Shown here piece after piece: positions 18,121-27,404 of a DNA stretch of 59,227 nt. Position 1 is the first letter of the stretch; each line of letters begins with the position of its first letter. Under the pieces are notes generated by a model. That model was not told the origin of the DNA, ran no database searches, and saw nothing but the letters and a program-made list of their open reading frames with translations. The stretch covers positions 1 to 59,227 of the forward strand of contig JAUXMY010000034.1 in assembly GCA_030683005.1 (NCBI GenBank). Reading direction: 5' to 3'. This stretch comes from Caulobacter sp. Its GTDB lineage: Bacteria > Pseudomonadota > Alphaproteobacteria > Caulobacterales > Caulobacteraceae. The position numbers and the translations under genes are program-made.

Positions 18121-20700
18121 ATGCGCACAGAAACGCCCCAGCCCGTCCGCCTCGTCGACTACCGGCCGCCCGCCTACCTGATCGACGAGGTCTTCCTCGA
18201 CTTTTCGCTGGAGCCCGCCGCCACGCGGGTGAAGGCGAAGCTGACCGTGCGGCGCAACGGCGAGCATGCTGACCCGCTGGTGCTCGACGGCGACGGCCTC
18301 AAGACCCTCTCGGTCGTCGTGGACGGCGCGGTCCACGCCTTCGACGAGACGGCCGAGACCCTGACCCTGCGCGACCTGCCGGCGTCCTTCACGCTGGAGA
18401 CCGAGGTCGAGATCAATCCGTCGGCCAACACCGCGCTGATGGGGCTGTACATCTCCGGCGGCCGGTTCTGCACCCAGTGCGAGGCGGAGGGCTTCCGGCG
18501 CATCACCTGGTTCCTCGACCGCCCCGACGTGCTGGCCCGCTACACGGTGCGGATGGAGGCCGACAAGGCGTTTGACCACCTGCTGGCCAACGGCAACCGC
18601 GTCGAGACCGGCGACCTGCCGGGCGGCCGCCACTACGCCGTCTGGAACGACCCCTTCCCCAAGCCCTGCTACCTGTTCGCGCTGGTGGCCGGGGAACTGG
18701 ACGAGCTGGTCGACAGCTTCGTGACCATGTCGGGCCGGACCATCGACCTGCGGATCTATGTCGACACCGGCATGGCGGCCCGCGCCGAATACGCCATGGA
18801 CAGCCTCAAGCGGGCCATGAAGTGGGACGAGGAAGCCTTTGGCCGGGAATATGATCTCGACCTGTTCATGATCGTCGCCGTCCGCGACTTCAACTTCGGG
18901 GCGATGGAGAACAAGGGCCTCAATATCTTCAACGCCGCCCTGCTTCTGGCCGATGAACAGACCGCGACCGACATGGACTATGAGCGCATCGAGAGCGTCG
19001 TGGCCCACGAGTATTTCCACAACTGGACCGGCGACCGCATCACCTGCCGCGACTGGTTCCAGCTGTGCGTGAAGGAGGGTCTGACCGTCTTCCGCGACCA
19101 GTCGTTCAGCGCCGACATGCGCGGCCAGGCGGTGCAGCGGATCAAGGACGTGAAGGCCCTGCGCGCCCGGCAGTTCTCCGAGGACGCCGGCCCGCTGGCC
19201 CACCCGGTGCGGCCCTCGGCCTACATCAAGATCGACAACTTCTACACCGCGACGATCTACGAGAAGGGCAGCGAGGTCATCCGCATGCTCAAGACCCTGC
19301 TCGGCGCGGAGCTGTTCCGCACCGGCATGGACCTCTACTTCGACCGCCACGACGGCGAGGCGACCACGGTCGAGGCCTTCATCCAGTGCTTCGCCGACGT
19401 GTCGGGCCGCGACATGACCGCCTTCTTCGGCTGGTACGAGCAGGCCGGCACGCCGACCGTCGACCTGACCACCGACTGGGACGCCGGCAAGGGCGAGGTG
19501 GCCATCACCCTGCGCCAGAGCACCGCCCCGACGCCGGGCCAACCGGACAAGAAGCCGCTGCCCCTGCCCGTCCGCATCGGTCTGCTGCACGACGACGGCC
19601 GGCCGATGGGCGAGGAGACGCTGGTCATCCTCGAGACGGCCGAAACCACCGTGCGGCTGCCGGCCCCCGAGCGTCCGGTGCTGTCGCCGCTGCGCGGCTT
19701 CTCCGCGCCGGTGAACCTGACCACCGACAGCGAGCCCAAGGATCGCTACGTCCTGCTCGCCGCCGATCCGGACCTGTTCAACCGCTGGGAAGCCGGCCAG
19801 GGCCTGGCCCGCGACCTGATCCTGGCCCGCGCCGCCGGGACGCCGGACGAGGTCGCCGAGCAGCGCTACGCCGAGGCCGTCGGCCGGGCGCTGGCCGACC
19901 AGGCCGCCGAGCCGGCCTTCAAGGCCCTGATCCTGACCCTGCCCGGCGAGCCCGACCTGTCGATGGCCATGTCGCCGGCCGATCCGGCGGCGATCCACGC
20001 GGCGCGCGACCTGCTGCGGGCGCGGCTGGCGGTGCATCTGGGCGAGGACCTGCGCCGGCTGCACACCGGCCTGTCGGACGGCGCGGCCTTCTCGCCGGAC
20101 GCCGCCTCGGCGGGCCGGCGGGCGTTGCGCAACGCGGCGATGGAGCTGCTGGCCGTCGATCCGCACAGCGGAAACCGCGACCTGGCCGCCCGTCACTTCG
20201 AGACCGCCACCAACATGACCGACGCCATCGGCGGTCTGAACGCGCTGATCGAGCTGGGCGGCGAGGCCCGCGACCAGGCGCTGGCCGACTTCCACGCCAA
20301 ATGGAAATCCGAGCCGCTGGTGCTCGACAAGTGGTTCGCCGCCCAGGCGCGCGACCCGTCGGAGCAGGCGCTGGGCGGCGTGCTCGGCCTGACCGCCCAT
20401 CCGGACTTCGACGGGAAGAACCCCAACCGCCTGCGGGCGCTGGTCTCGACCTTCGCCAACTTCAACCCGGCGCGGTTCCATGACCCGTCGGGCGACGGCT
20501 ACCGCTTCCTGGCCGACCAGATCATCGCCACCGACGCGGTCAACCCGATGACCGCCGCCCGTTTGGTCGAGCCGCTCGGAACCTGGCGACGCTACCGCCC
20601 CGAGCTGGGCGCGCTGATGAAGGCGCAGCTGGAGCGGATCGTCGCCGTCGAGGGCCTGTCCAAGAACGTGTTCGAACTGGCCAGCAAGGCGCTGGCTTAG
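18121..20700 (+). CDS. pepN: Aminopeptidase N (M1 family)
   Basis: An 859-residue zinc aminopeptidase of the bacterial PepN type. It shows the substrate motif GAMENKGLNIF and the zinc site HEYFHNWTGDRITC (His296, Glu297, His300) with the downstream Glu in KEGLTVFRDQ. The C-terminal helical domain is complete, and length matches E. coli PepN. It removes N-terminal residues from peptides in the cytoplasm. The start MRTETPQPVRLVDYRPP is the usual conserved N-terminus. A pleC-like kinase gene lies nearby. Confidence 0.97.
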   Translation: MRTETPQPVRLVDYRPPAYLIDEVFLDFSLEPAATRVKAKLTVRRNGEHADPLVLDGDGLKTLSVVVDGAVHAFDETAETLTLRDLPASFTLETEVEINPSANTALMGLYISGGRFCTQCEAEGFRRITWFLDRPDVLARYTVRMEADKAFDHLLANGNRVETGDLPGGRHYAVWNDPFPKPCYLFALVAGELDELVDSFVTMSGRTIDLRIYVDTGMAARAEYAMDSLKRAMKWDEEAFGREYDLDLFMIVAVRDFNFGAMENKGLNIFNAALLLADEQTATDMDYERIESVVAHEYFHNWTGDRITCRDWFQLCVKEGLTVFRDQSFSADMRGQAVQRIKDVKALRARQFSEDAGPLAHPVRPSAYIKIDNFYTATIYEKGSEVIRMLKTLLGAELFRTGMDLYFDRHDGEATTVEAFIQCFADVSGRDMTAFFGWYEQAGTPTVDLTTDWDAGKGEVAITLRQSTAPTPGQPDKKPLPLPVRIGLLHDDGRPMGEETLVILETAETTVRLPAPERPVLSPLRGFSAPVNLTTDSEPKDRYVLLAADPDLFNRWEAGQGLARDLILARAAGTPDEVAEQRYAEAVGRALADQAAEPAFKALILTLPGEPDLSMAMSPADPAAIHAARDLLRARLAVHLGEDLRRLHTGLSDGAAFSPDAASAGRRALRNAAMELLAVDPHSGNRDLAARHFETATNMTDAIGGLNALIELGGEARDQALADFHAKWKSEPLVLDKWFAAQARDPSEQALGGVLGLTAHPDFDGKNPNRLRALVSTFANFNPARFHDPSGDGYRFLADQIIATDAVNPMTAARLVEPLGTWRRYRPELGALMKAQLERIVAVEGLSKNVFELASKALA

Positions 20701-20708
20701 CGTAGCTC

Positions 20709-20781
20709 GGGGACATGTACTTCAGTACGTGTCCCCTGCCGCTGCGAGCCGATGGGGACACGCACTGAAGTGCATGTCCCC
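20709..20781. repeat. Two tandem GGGGACATG/GTGTCCCC palindromes
   Basis: GGGGACATGTAC-TTCA-GTACGTGTCCCC at 20709-20736 and GGGGACACGCAC-TGAA-GTGCATGTCCCC at 20754-20781. Both fold into 12-pair hairpins and lie between the convergent pepN and EamA genes. A third copy is at 38976-39011 and a shorter relative at 34300-34326, so this is a dispersed family; here it could serve as a two-way terminator. Confidence 0.8.
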
Positions 20782-20786
20782 GGCTG

Positions 20787-21692
20787 CTAAGCTGCGGGCG
20801 GTATCCGTCTGAATCCGCGCCTTACCCCCGGCCAGAAGACGTTCACCGCCAGACCGGCGATGACCAGCGCGGCGGCGGCCAGCTTCCAGCCGGGCAGCGC
20901 CTCGCCGAGGAAGACGGCCGAGGCGGCCATGCCGAACACCGGCACCAGCAGCGACATCGGCGCGATGGTCGCCGCCGGATGCCGTGACAGCAGCCAGCCC
21001 CAGACCGCGTAACCAAACAGGGTGTTGCCCACCGACTGCCACAGCACCGCCGCCCAGGTGGCGGCGTCGGCGGCCACAAGGCCCTGGCGGATCGCCGGCC
21101 AGCCTTCGAAGACCAGCGAGAGCACGGCCAGCGGCGGGATCGAGAAGAGGCTGGCCCAGACCACGAAGCCCAGCATGTTGGCGCCCGGACTGCGGCGACT
21201 GACGATGTTGCCGCCGGCCCAGCTGAGTCCGGCCACCAGAACGAGCACCAGACCCAGTGGTGACGCCGACCCGTCGCTCCGCCAGAGGATCAGGCCGATC
21301 CCCGCGGCCGCCAGCGCCAGGGCGGCGATCTGGAACGGCTTCACCCGTTCCCCGGTCAGCCCCATGGCCAGGGCCACGGTGAAGAAGGCCTGGCTCTGCA
21401 CGACCAGAGAAGCCAGTCCTGGCGAGATATGGCCGTTCATGGCGATGTAGAGCAGGCCGAACTGCCCCGCCCCGATCAGCACGCCATAGGCCGCCAGGTC
21501 CCGCCAGGGGACATCCGGCCGCTTGATGAAGACCACGGCCGGCAGCAGCGCGAAAGTGAAGCGCAGGGTCGCGAACAGCAGCGGCGGCAGGTGGTCCAGC
21601 CCGATGCGGATGACCACGAAGTTGGTCCCCCAGACCGCCACCACCGCCAGGGCGAGCAGCGCATGGCGCAGGGGGAGCGATGTCTGGATCAT
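20787..21692 (-). CDS. EamA/DMT-family transporter
   Basis: 301 residues from ATG 21692 (MIQTSLPLRHALLALAVVAVWG), with about ten membrane helices in two EamA repeats; NFVVIRIGLDHLPPLLFATLRF and SWAGGNIVSRRSPGANMLGF are typical of YedA/RhaT-like members. Substrate unknown. An in-frame extension to 22019 would overlap the pleC-like gene and has a non-membrane, low-complexity translation, so it is not used. The gene is convergent with pepN, from which palindromes separate it. Confidence 0.85.
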   Translation of the reverse strand: MIQTSLPLRHALLALAVVAVWGTNFVVIRIGLDHLPPLLFATLRFTFALLPAVVFIKRPDVPWRDLAAYGVLIGAGQFGLLYIAMNGHISPGLASLVVQSQAFFTVALAMGLTGERVKPFQIAALALAAAGIGLILWRSDGSASPLGLVLVLVAGLSWAGGNIVSRRSPGANMLGFVVWASLFSIPPLAVLSLVFEGWPAIRQGLVAADAATWAAVLWQSVGNTLFGYAVWGWLLSRHPAATIAPMSLLVPVFGMAASAVFLGEALPGWKLAAAALVIAGLAVNVFWPGVRRGFRRIPPAA

Positions 21693-21894
21693 GGGCGGAA
21701 CGGCCTTCGTCGGAGCCGTTCGGCTTAGGCCCCGGCGGCCCGTCGGGCACGCCAATTCTTCTAACGGCGCTGTCACGCTGCGGCCAACTGACTCACAACC
21801 TGTGCAAAGGCCGGTTTGGCCCGTGACGCGACAGGAACGCTTCCGTAAGATTCCCTGTCGGGGGAAGTGACTCGGGCGCGGGGATTCGAAGGAC

Positions 21895-24390
21895 TTGGCG
21901 GGCAAGAGTCGCAAGGCAGGCATGGCCGGCGAACCCGCTTTCGCTCCGGAGGATGCGCGCGCGTCCGGCGGCGCCTTCGTGCGCGTCGCCATCCTCGCGG
22001 CGCTGCTCCTGCTCGCCATCTACACCTTCTTCGGCGTCCAGCGGCTGGAACGAAACTGGACTCGGCCCGGGGACGCCGGCCCCGACGCCGCCGCCCAGGT
22101 GCTGGCGGCGCGCCTCGATGTCGACGTGGCGCGTCGCAACGGAGGCCTGACCGCCGGCGCCGCCCTGATCGACCGTTCACCGGACTCGCCCATCGACGCC
22201 GCCGAGACCGTGCTGCGCGCCGCCGGCGACGGGGTGGCGGCCGCCGCCGTCGTATCCGGCGACACGGTCGGCGCCGTCGCCGGTCGGGTCGAGGCCGCCG
22301 ACTGGAAAGGCGCCGCGCGGCTCGCCCTGGCGTCCGGCAAGAGCAGCTGGATCGGCGTGCCGGCGGGCGACCCCGGACGGCTCTACATGGCCCGGGTGGT
22401 GCGCGACCGCACCGTGCTGCTCACCACCCAGGATCTGGCCAGGCTGCCCCTGCGCGCCGGAGGGCGATCATCGGCCGCCGTGGCCGCACCCGACGGACGG
22501 CTGCTCGCCGTGGCCGGCGCCGGCGGCGTGACCCAGGCCTCGACCGTGCGCGAGGCTTTCGCCCTGTCCGCCAGCGACCTCAAGGCCGACCAGCTGACTC
22601 GCGCCCGGCGGCCTGACGGGGCGCTGATCGACGTCGCCGCACGACCTGCCGCCGGCGGCGCCCTGTGGGCCATCGCCGCCAGCCCGCCGGCCGGTATCGT
22701 GGCGGCCAATCGCGACCGCATCGACAGCATCGTCGCGCTGCTGGTGCCACTGGGCATCGGCATCGCCCTGGCCCTGCTGCTGTTCAGCCAGAGCCGCAAG
22801 GCCGAGGCCGCCCAGCGCGCCTTTGTCCGGAGCGAGCAACGCTTCCGCATGGCCGTCGAGGCGGCCCGTTGCGGCATCTGGGAATGGGACCTGACCCAGG
22901 ACCAGGTGTTCATGTCCGACGTCACCGGCGTTATCTTCGGATGGGGCGGCGGCGGCATCGTTGGCGGCCAGGAGGTGCTCGACCGGGTCGCGCCCGACCA
23001 CCGCGAGCGCGTCCGGCAGGCGCTGGCCCATGCAGCGACCTATGGCGCGTTCGACGTGTCCTTCCGGGTGCCGGCCTCGTCGGGCGGTCGCTCGATCTGG
23101 ATCGACGCCCGCGGCCAGGGCCTGGGCAAGCCCGGCAGCGACGGCTACGGCCGGATCATCGGCGTCGCCCTGGACGTCACCGAGGAGCGCCTGGCCCAGG
23201 CCCGCGCCCAGGCCGCCGAGAACCGCCTGCGCGACGCCATCGAAAGCGTGTCCGAAGCCTTCGTGCTGTGGGACCGCAACGGCCGCCTGCTGCTGTGCAA
23301 CCGCAACTACCGCAGCGTCTTCAACCTGGAGCCCAAGCTGCTCAAGCCGGGCGCGGCGCGCGACTATGTGAACCGCTTCGTGCAGCTGGCCATCAAGCAG
23401 GAGATCGTCGGCCCCGACGGCCATCGCGGCATCCGCGAGGCGGAGCTGAACGACGGGCGCTGGATCCAGATCTCCGAGCGCCGCACCGCCGAGGGCGGCC
23501 TGGTGATGACCGCCGCCGACATCAGCGCCATCAAGGCCCAGGAAGAGGCCCGGCGCCTGAATGAGGAACAGCTGCAGCACGCCGTCGCCGGCCTGGAACG
23601 CAGCCAGGAGCAGCTGGCCGAACTGGCCCGCAAGTACGAGACCGAGAAGGTCCGCGCCGAGGCGGCCAACAAGTCAAAGTCCGAGTTCCTGGCCAACATG
23701 TCCCACGAGCTGCGCACGCCGCTCAACGCGGTCAACGGCTTCTCCGAGATCATGATCGCCGAGATGTACGGGCCGATGGGCGACCCCCGCTACAAGGAAT
23801 ACGCCCAGGACATCCACAACAGCGGCCAGCACCTGCTCGCGCTGATCAACGACATCCTCGACATGTCCAAGATCGAGGCCGGCAAGATGAACCTCAAGTT
23901 CGAGCCGATGAGCCTGGAGGATGTCACCGAGGACGCGGTGCGACTGGTCCGCAACCGCGCCGAGGCGGCCGGACTGGAGCTGGCGGTCGACTTCCCGTTC
24001 CTGCCCGAGATCGAGGCCGACTACCGGGCGGTCAAGCAGGTGCTGCTCAACCTGCTCAGCAACGCCATCAAGTTCACGCCCCGTGGCGGCCGGGTCACCG
24101 TCCGCGCGGAAGTGCGCAACGACGGCCTGGGCGAGCGCGTGCGCATCTCGGTGCAGGACACCGGCATCGGCATCAGCAAGGAAGACCTCGCCCGCCTCGC
24201 CCAGCCCTTCGAACAGGTCGAGAGCCAGCACAGCAAGACCACCCAGGGCACGGGCCTGGGTCTGGCCCTGACCAAGGCGCTGATCGAGTTGCACGAAGGC
24301 GCGCTGGAAATGGACAGCGCCCCCGGCGAAGGCACCACGGTCAGCTTCACCCTGCCGATCCGCCGGGGCTTCGCGACCGCGGCGGCGTAG
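21895..24390 (+). CDS. pleC: PleC-like membrane sensor histidine kinase
   Basis: 831 residues from TTG 21895, preceded by GAAGGA; ATG 21922 is an alternative. Membrane segments near 28-48 and 278-301 bracket a periplasmic domain; two PAS-like regions follow ([20 protein letters not shown] and [18 protein letters not shown]), then HisKA with [17 protein letters not shown] and His604, and HATPase with [18 protein letters not shown] and [11 protein letters not shown]. crescentus PleC is 842 residues with His610, a close match. PleC controls DivK phosphorylation, pili and polarity. Other PAS kinases of this family share the core, so orthology is probable, not certain. Confidence 0.75.
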   Translation: MAGKSRKAGMAGEPAFAPEDARASGGAFVRVAILAALLLLAIYTFFGVQRLERNWTRPGDAGPDAAAQVLAARLDVDVARRNGGLTAGAALIDRSPDSPIDAAETVLRAAGDGVAAAAVVSGDTVGAVAGRVEAADWKGAARLALASGKSSWIGVPAGDPGRLYMARVVRDRTVLLTTQDLARLPLRAGGRSSAAVAAPDGRLLAVAGAGGVTQASTVREAFALSASDLKADQLTRARRPDGALIDVAARPAAGGALWAIAASPPAGIVAANRDRIDSIVALLVPLGIGIALALLLFSQSRKAEAAQRAFVRSEQRFRMAVEAARCGIWEWDLTQDQVFMSDVTGVIFGWGGGGIVGGQEVLDRVAPDHRERVRQALAHAATYGAFDVSFRVPASSGGRSIWIDARGQGLGKPGSDGYGRIIGVALDVTEERLAQARAQAAENRLRDAIESVSEAFVLWDRNGRLLLCNRNYRSVFNLEPKLLKPGAARDYVNRFVQLAIKQEIVGPDGHRGIREAELNDGRWIQISERRTAEGGLVMTAADISAIKAQEEARRLNEEQLQHAVAGLERSQEQLAELARKYETEKVRAEAANKSKSEFLANMSHELRTPLNAVNGFSEIMIAEMYGPMGDPRYKEYAQDIHNSGQHLLALINDILDMSKIEAGKMNLKFEPMSLEDVTEDAVRLVRNRAEAAGLELAVDFPFLPEIEADYRAVKQVLLNLLSNAIKFTPRGGRVTVRAEVRNDGLGERVRISVQDTGIGISKEDLARLAQPFEQVESQHSKTTQGTGLGLALTKALIELHEGALEMDSAPGEGTTVSFTLPIRRGFATAAA

Positions 24391-24393
24391 AAC

Positions 24394-25254
24394 CTAGACC
24401 AGCGCCCGCCTGTACATCGTCAGCAGGGCCGCCCAGGCCCGCTCGGCCTGGACCTCGTCGTAGACGGCGCTGCCCCTGACGCACCAGCCGTGCGCGGCGG
24501 GATAGACTTCGATCACCGCCTTGCGGCCGGCGGCGTCCATGGCGGCCTTGAGCCTGTCCTTGATCGTCGGATCCTGCTTGTCGTCGTTGTCGGCGACCGC
24601 GACGAGGAACTCCGCCGTGGTCTTCGTCAGCAGCAGGTGCGGGCTGGTCGGCTGGTCGGTGTAGAGCCCGCCGCCGTGGAAACTGCCCACCGCGCCGATC
24701 CGGCCGCTGACCGCCGCGGCCGTGCGGAACGACAGCGGGCCGCCCATGCAGTAGCCCTGAACGCCGGCCCGTTTGCCGGTGTCGGTCTGCTTCAGCGCAT
24801 CAAGGAAGGCCAGGTAGGCGGCGGCGTCGCGGTCCGTGCCCTCGGGGGTGACGCTGGCGCGCATCGGAGTCAGTTTGGCCCGATCCTCGGGGTTGGCGAA
24901 GTTGAAGGCCCCGTCGACCACCGGCGCCTTGCGGACCCGGTAGTAGAGGTTGGGGACGAGCACGACATAGCCCTCGCCCGCCAGGCGGCGGCCCATCTCG
25001 CGAAACGCCGGGCGCAGGCTGACCACGTCCGGCCAGATCAGCACGGCGGGCCAGGGCCCCTTGCCCTCGGGGTGGTAGAGCGCCGCATCGGCGACGCCGT
25101 CCGGGGTCGTGATCTCGACGTCCGTCTCGACCACCGCGACTCCGGCGCGAGCGGCGCCGGCCACGCCGACGGCGGCCAGGCCGAGCAGGCCGAAGCCACG
25201 CCGGGACACCTTCGGGTCGACGATCAGTCCAGGGTGAATGTCGTCATCGCACAT
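24394..25254 (-). CDS. Dienelactone hydrolase family protein with Tat signal
   Basis: 286 residues from ATG 25254. The N-terminus has [21 protein letters not shown], a twin-arginine export signal. The mature alpha/beta hydrolase has the Cys nucleophile in [11 protein letters not shown], an acid in [11 protein letters not shown] and His in YPAAHGWCV, the dienelactone hydrolase triad. Substrate unknown; the family also includes carboxymethylenebutenolidase and YghX-like enzymes. It is convergent with the kinase gene at a three-base distance. An upstream start at 25290 would bury the signal region deeper and is less likely. Confidence 0.85.
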   Translation of the reverse strand: MCDDDIHPGLIVDPKVSRRGFGLLGLAAVGVAGAARAGVAVVETDVEITTPDGVADAALYHPEGKGPWPAVLIWPDVVSLRPAFREMGRRLAGEGYVVLVPNLYYRVRKAPVVDGAFNFANPEDRAKLTPMRASVTPEGTDRDAAAYLAFLDALKQTDTGKRAGVQGYCMGGPLSFRTAAAVSGRIGAVGSFHGGGLYTDQPTSPHLLLTKTTAEFLVAVADNDDKQDPTIKDRLKAAMDAAGRKAVIEVYPAAHGWCVRGSAVYDEVQAERAWAALLTMYRRALV

Positions 25255-25327
25255 GGGTAGCCTCGTCGCCTGCCGGAGGGGTGACACCATAGATGCGTCA
25301 ATCAGCGCGGAAGGAAACCCCCGGCGC

Positions 25328-25861
25328 CTACTCGGGCGGTCCCTCGGGCCTCGGGCCGCCCCGCCCGTCCGGCCGCCAGGTCTGTTGCAGCCGGGCCGTC
25401 GCGGGGCGCGACATCACGGTACGCAACGACTCCGAGAGGGCCGAGCGCTCGTCAGCCGGCAGGGTCGCGGCGAAGGCGGCGACGTCGTGCTCCAGCCGCG
25501 CGCGCGCCTTGAACTCCAGCGTCCGGGCGTTTTCGAGATCGGCCGCGACAGCCTCGGCGTCATAGGGCGTCGCCGCCATCGCGTCGAAGGCCCGACGCTT
25601 CAGGCGCCGAGACTCGACAAGATCGGCGCGGGTCTCCCGCGTCGCGCGCATCAGAACCTCGCGATAGGCCGGCCGGTGGGATTCCGACAGGCCGCGGCCG
25701 GCCATCCACAGCGGCGCGCGGCGGGGTCCGCCGACGGCCTGGGCGTCGGGGCCGCGCCTTGCGCCGTCGCCGAACACCAGGGCGCCGACGCCGAGGCCGA
25801 CCAGAAAGAGGTTCAGGGCCAGCGAGAGGACCAACCCGACGAGAAGCCAGCGTCCCTTCAC
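25328..25861 (-). CDS. Periplasmic heavy-metal-sensor-like protein (Metal_resist/ZraP-like)
   Basis: 177 residues from GTG 25861, whose start overlaps the anti-sigma stop (GTGA). One membrane anchor (WLLVGLVLSLALNLFLVGLG) is followed by a helical, charged periplasmic part with RPAYREVLMRATRETRADLV and a Pro/Gly-rich tail. This resembles CnrR/ZraP-like Metal_resist proteins, which sense metal or envelope stress outside the membrane. No cluster of His or Cys metal ligands is visible, so metal binding is not shown. It is the last gene of the EF-hand/ECF operon. Confidence 0.75.
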   Translation of the reverse strand: MKGRWLLVGLVLSLALNLFLVGLGVGALVFGDGARRGPDAQAVGGPRRAPLWMAGRGLSESHRPAYREVLMRATRETRADLVESRRLKRRAFDAMAATPYDAEAVAADLENARTLEFKARARLEHDVAAFAATLPADERSALSESLRTVMSRPATARLQQTWRPDGRGGPRPEGPPE

Positions 25862-26280
25862 GAACTGCCTCCAAAGTCGTCGGCCAGGCCGGTGTCGTAC
25901 AGGGCGGTCAGCAGGGCATCGTCCTCGCCGACCGGCGCCCGGGCGAGAGAGAGATTGACGCCGGCCATGACGCCGGCGGCGGTGGCGGCGGTCAGGGCGG
26001 CGCCGACGCCGGCGCCGGTCATCCAGCGCCACAGCCGCGCCCGCTCGGGCCGCGCCGCCGGAGCGCGGGCGATAACGTGGTCGCGGAGAGCCGCCGACGG
26101 CGCCGGCGATACCGCTGCGTCCAGAAGGGCGTCCGTGGCGCGAGCCTCGGCCAGCACAGCGTCGGCCCGTTCCGGCGCGGCGGCCATGAAGGCATAGGCG
26201 GCGTCCTGCGTCTCGGCGGGCCAGCGCGCGATGGCGCCGCCCCAGGCCTCGGCCAGTAACTGGAACCGTTCGAACGTCAT
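25858..26280 (-). CDS. Anti-sigma factor, membrane-anchored
   Basis: 140 residues: a soluble N-terminal region (FERFQLLAEAWGGAIARWP, likely the sigma-binding part) and one membrane segment around 83-113 (WMTGAGVGAALTAATAAGVM) followed by a short periplasmic tail. It follows the ECF sigma gene after four bases and overlaps the metal-sensor gene, the classic sigma/anti-sigma/sensor order. I infer it holds the sigma factor inactive until a periplasmic signal arrives. No zinc-binding HxxxCxxC motif is present, so it is not a ZAS-type anti-sigma. Confidence 0.8.
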   Translation of the reverse strand: MTFERFQLLAEAWGGAIARWPAETQDAAYAFMAAAPERADAVLAEARATDALLDAAVSPAPSAALRDHVIARAPAARPERARLWRWMTGAGVGAALTAATAAGVMAGVNLSLARAPVGEDDALLTALYDTGLADDFGGSS

Positions 26281-26284
26281 CCTT

Positions 26285-26842
26285 CTACTCCTTGAGGTCC
26301 GCCAGCGCCGCGCGCAACGCCCGTCGGCCGCGCGACAGCAGGCTTTCCAGAGCCTCCACCGAGACGCCCATCAGGCCGGCCGCCTCGATATTGCCAAGCT
26401 CCTGGTAGTGGCAGAGCACGACCGCCTCCCGCTGCCGCTCCGGCAAGGCGCCGAGCGCTGCGGTCACCCGGTCGCGCGTGTCGCGGGCCAGCAGATCCCG
26501 GTCGGGAGCCGGGCCGGTGTCCACCTGCTCGGGAGGCTCGGCCATCGGCTGCTCGCGGCGGCGGCGCAGGCGGTCGTAGCAAAGGTTGAGGGCGACGCGG
26601 TGCAGCCAGGTGTCGAACCGCGCCGCGCCCGGAACCCAGGACGGCGCCTGCTTCCAGGCGCGCAGGAAAACCTCCTGCGCGACGTCCTCGGCCTCGACGG
26701 CGTCGTTCAGCATCCGGTGCGCGAGTTGCAGCATGCGCGGCAGCTTGCGGGCCACCAGGGCCTGGATGGCCGCCGGATCGCCGCGCCCCACGCGCGCCAC
26801 CAGGTCCTGATCGGGATCGTTGACCGTCAAACGCAGCTCCAC
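26285..26842 (-). CDS. ECF RNA polymerase sigma factor
   Basis: 185 residues from GTG 26842. Region 2 is seen in RMLNDAVEAEDVAQEVFLRAWK and TWLHRVALNLCYDRLRRRRE, region 4 in LGALPERQREAVVLCHYQEL with the HTH NIEAAGLMGVSVEALESLLSRGRRAL. Length fits a short ECF sigma. It lies between an EF-hand gene and its putative anti-sigma gene, so its regulon probably includes this operon. The start is the weakest point: no strong ribosome site precedes the GTG. Confidence 0.93.
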   Translation of the reverse strand: MELRLTVNDPDQDLVARVGRGDPAAIQALVARKLPRMLQLAHRMLNDAVEAEDVAQEVFLRAWKQAPSWVPGAARFDTWLHRVALNLCYDRLRRRREQPMAEPPEQVDTGPAPDRDLLARDTRDRVTAALGALPERQREAVVLCHYQELGNIEAAGLMGVSVEALESLLSRGRRALRAALADLKE

Positions 26843-26901
26843 ACCGGCGGCGCGCCCCCCAGCCCGCCGCCGCCCCCGAAGGGACGGCTCGTGCCGGGGT
26901 G

Positions 26902-27345
26902 TCAGAGACCGCCGCCACCCTGTCCGCCCATCGGTCCCTTGCGTCCGGCCTGCATCTCGGCCGCGGTCAGCGAACCGTCGCCGTTGACGTCCATCCGCGA
27001 GAAGCGGCGCTCGACCATCTTCTCGATTTCGGACGCCGTGAGGAAGCCGTCCTTGTTGGCGTCGAGCATGCCGAACATGCGACCGCCGCCGCCCATGCCG
27101 CCGCCTTTGCCGCCCTTGCCACCGGCTTCGGCGCGCTTGGCGGACGCGGCCTCCATCTCGGCCTTGGACAGCTTGCCGTCCCTGTTGGCGTCGGCGCGCA
27201 TCATCATGGCCACGCGGCTGGCCTTGAACTCGGCCAGGGTGACCTTGCCGTCGCCGTTCGCGTCCGGCCGGGCCATACCCTGAGCCATCGCGGCGCCGGC
27301 GGAAAGGGCCAGCGCAGCGGCCGCGAGAATGATCGTCTTCTTCAC
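26902..27345 (-). CDS. Secreted four-EF-hand calcium-binding protein
   Basis: 147 residues from GTG 27345, preceded by AGGAG. A signal peptide (MKKTIILAAAALALSAGAAM) leads to four canonical EF-hand loops: DANGDGKVTLAE (28-39), DANRDGKLSKAE (52-63), DANKDGFLTASE (95-106) and DVNGDGSLTAAE (119-130), with a Gly-rich linker at 75-90. All carry the Asp/Asn/Glu calcium ligands. It is the first gene of a unit with the ECF sigma, anti-sigma and metal-sensor genes, suggesting a calcium- or cation-linked envelope response. Partner and signal are inferred. Confidence 0.88.
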   Translation of the reverse strand: MKKTIILAAAALALSAGAAMAQGMARPDANGDGKVTLAEFKASRVAMMMRADANRDGKLSKAEMEAASAKRAEAGGKGGKGGGMGGGGRMFGMLDANKDGFLTASEIEKMVERRFSRMDVNGDGSLTAAEMQAGRKGPMGGQGGGGL

Positions 27346-27404
27346 TGGGAGTACTCCTGTATGCCCCTCGCCCCGTTCAACGCCGGGCGCGCGGGGTTCC
27401 GTCG

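Noticed and set aside
18079..20481. Long reading frame antisense to pepN
   Set aside because: Its translation is Arg/Gly/His-rich and is an artefact of high GC on the strand opposite to a clear pepN.
27346..27404. EcfG-like promoter before the EF-hand gene
   Set aside because: GGAAC and CGTT are present but separated by 13 bases, too short for the 16-17 consensus.
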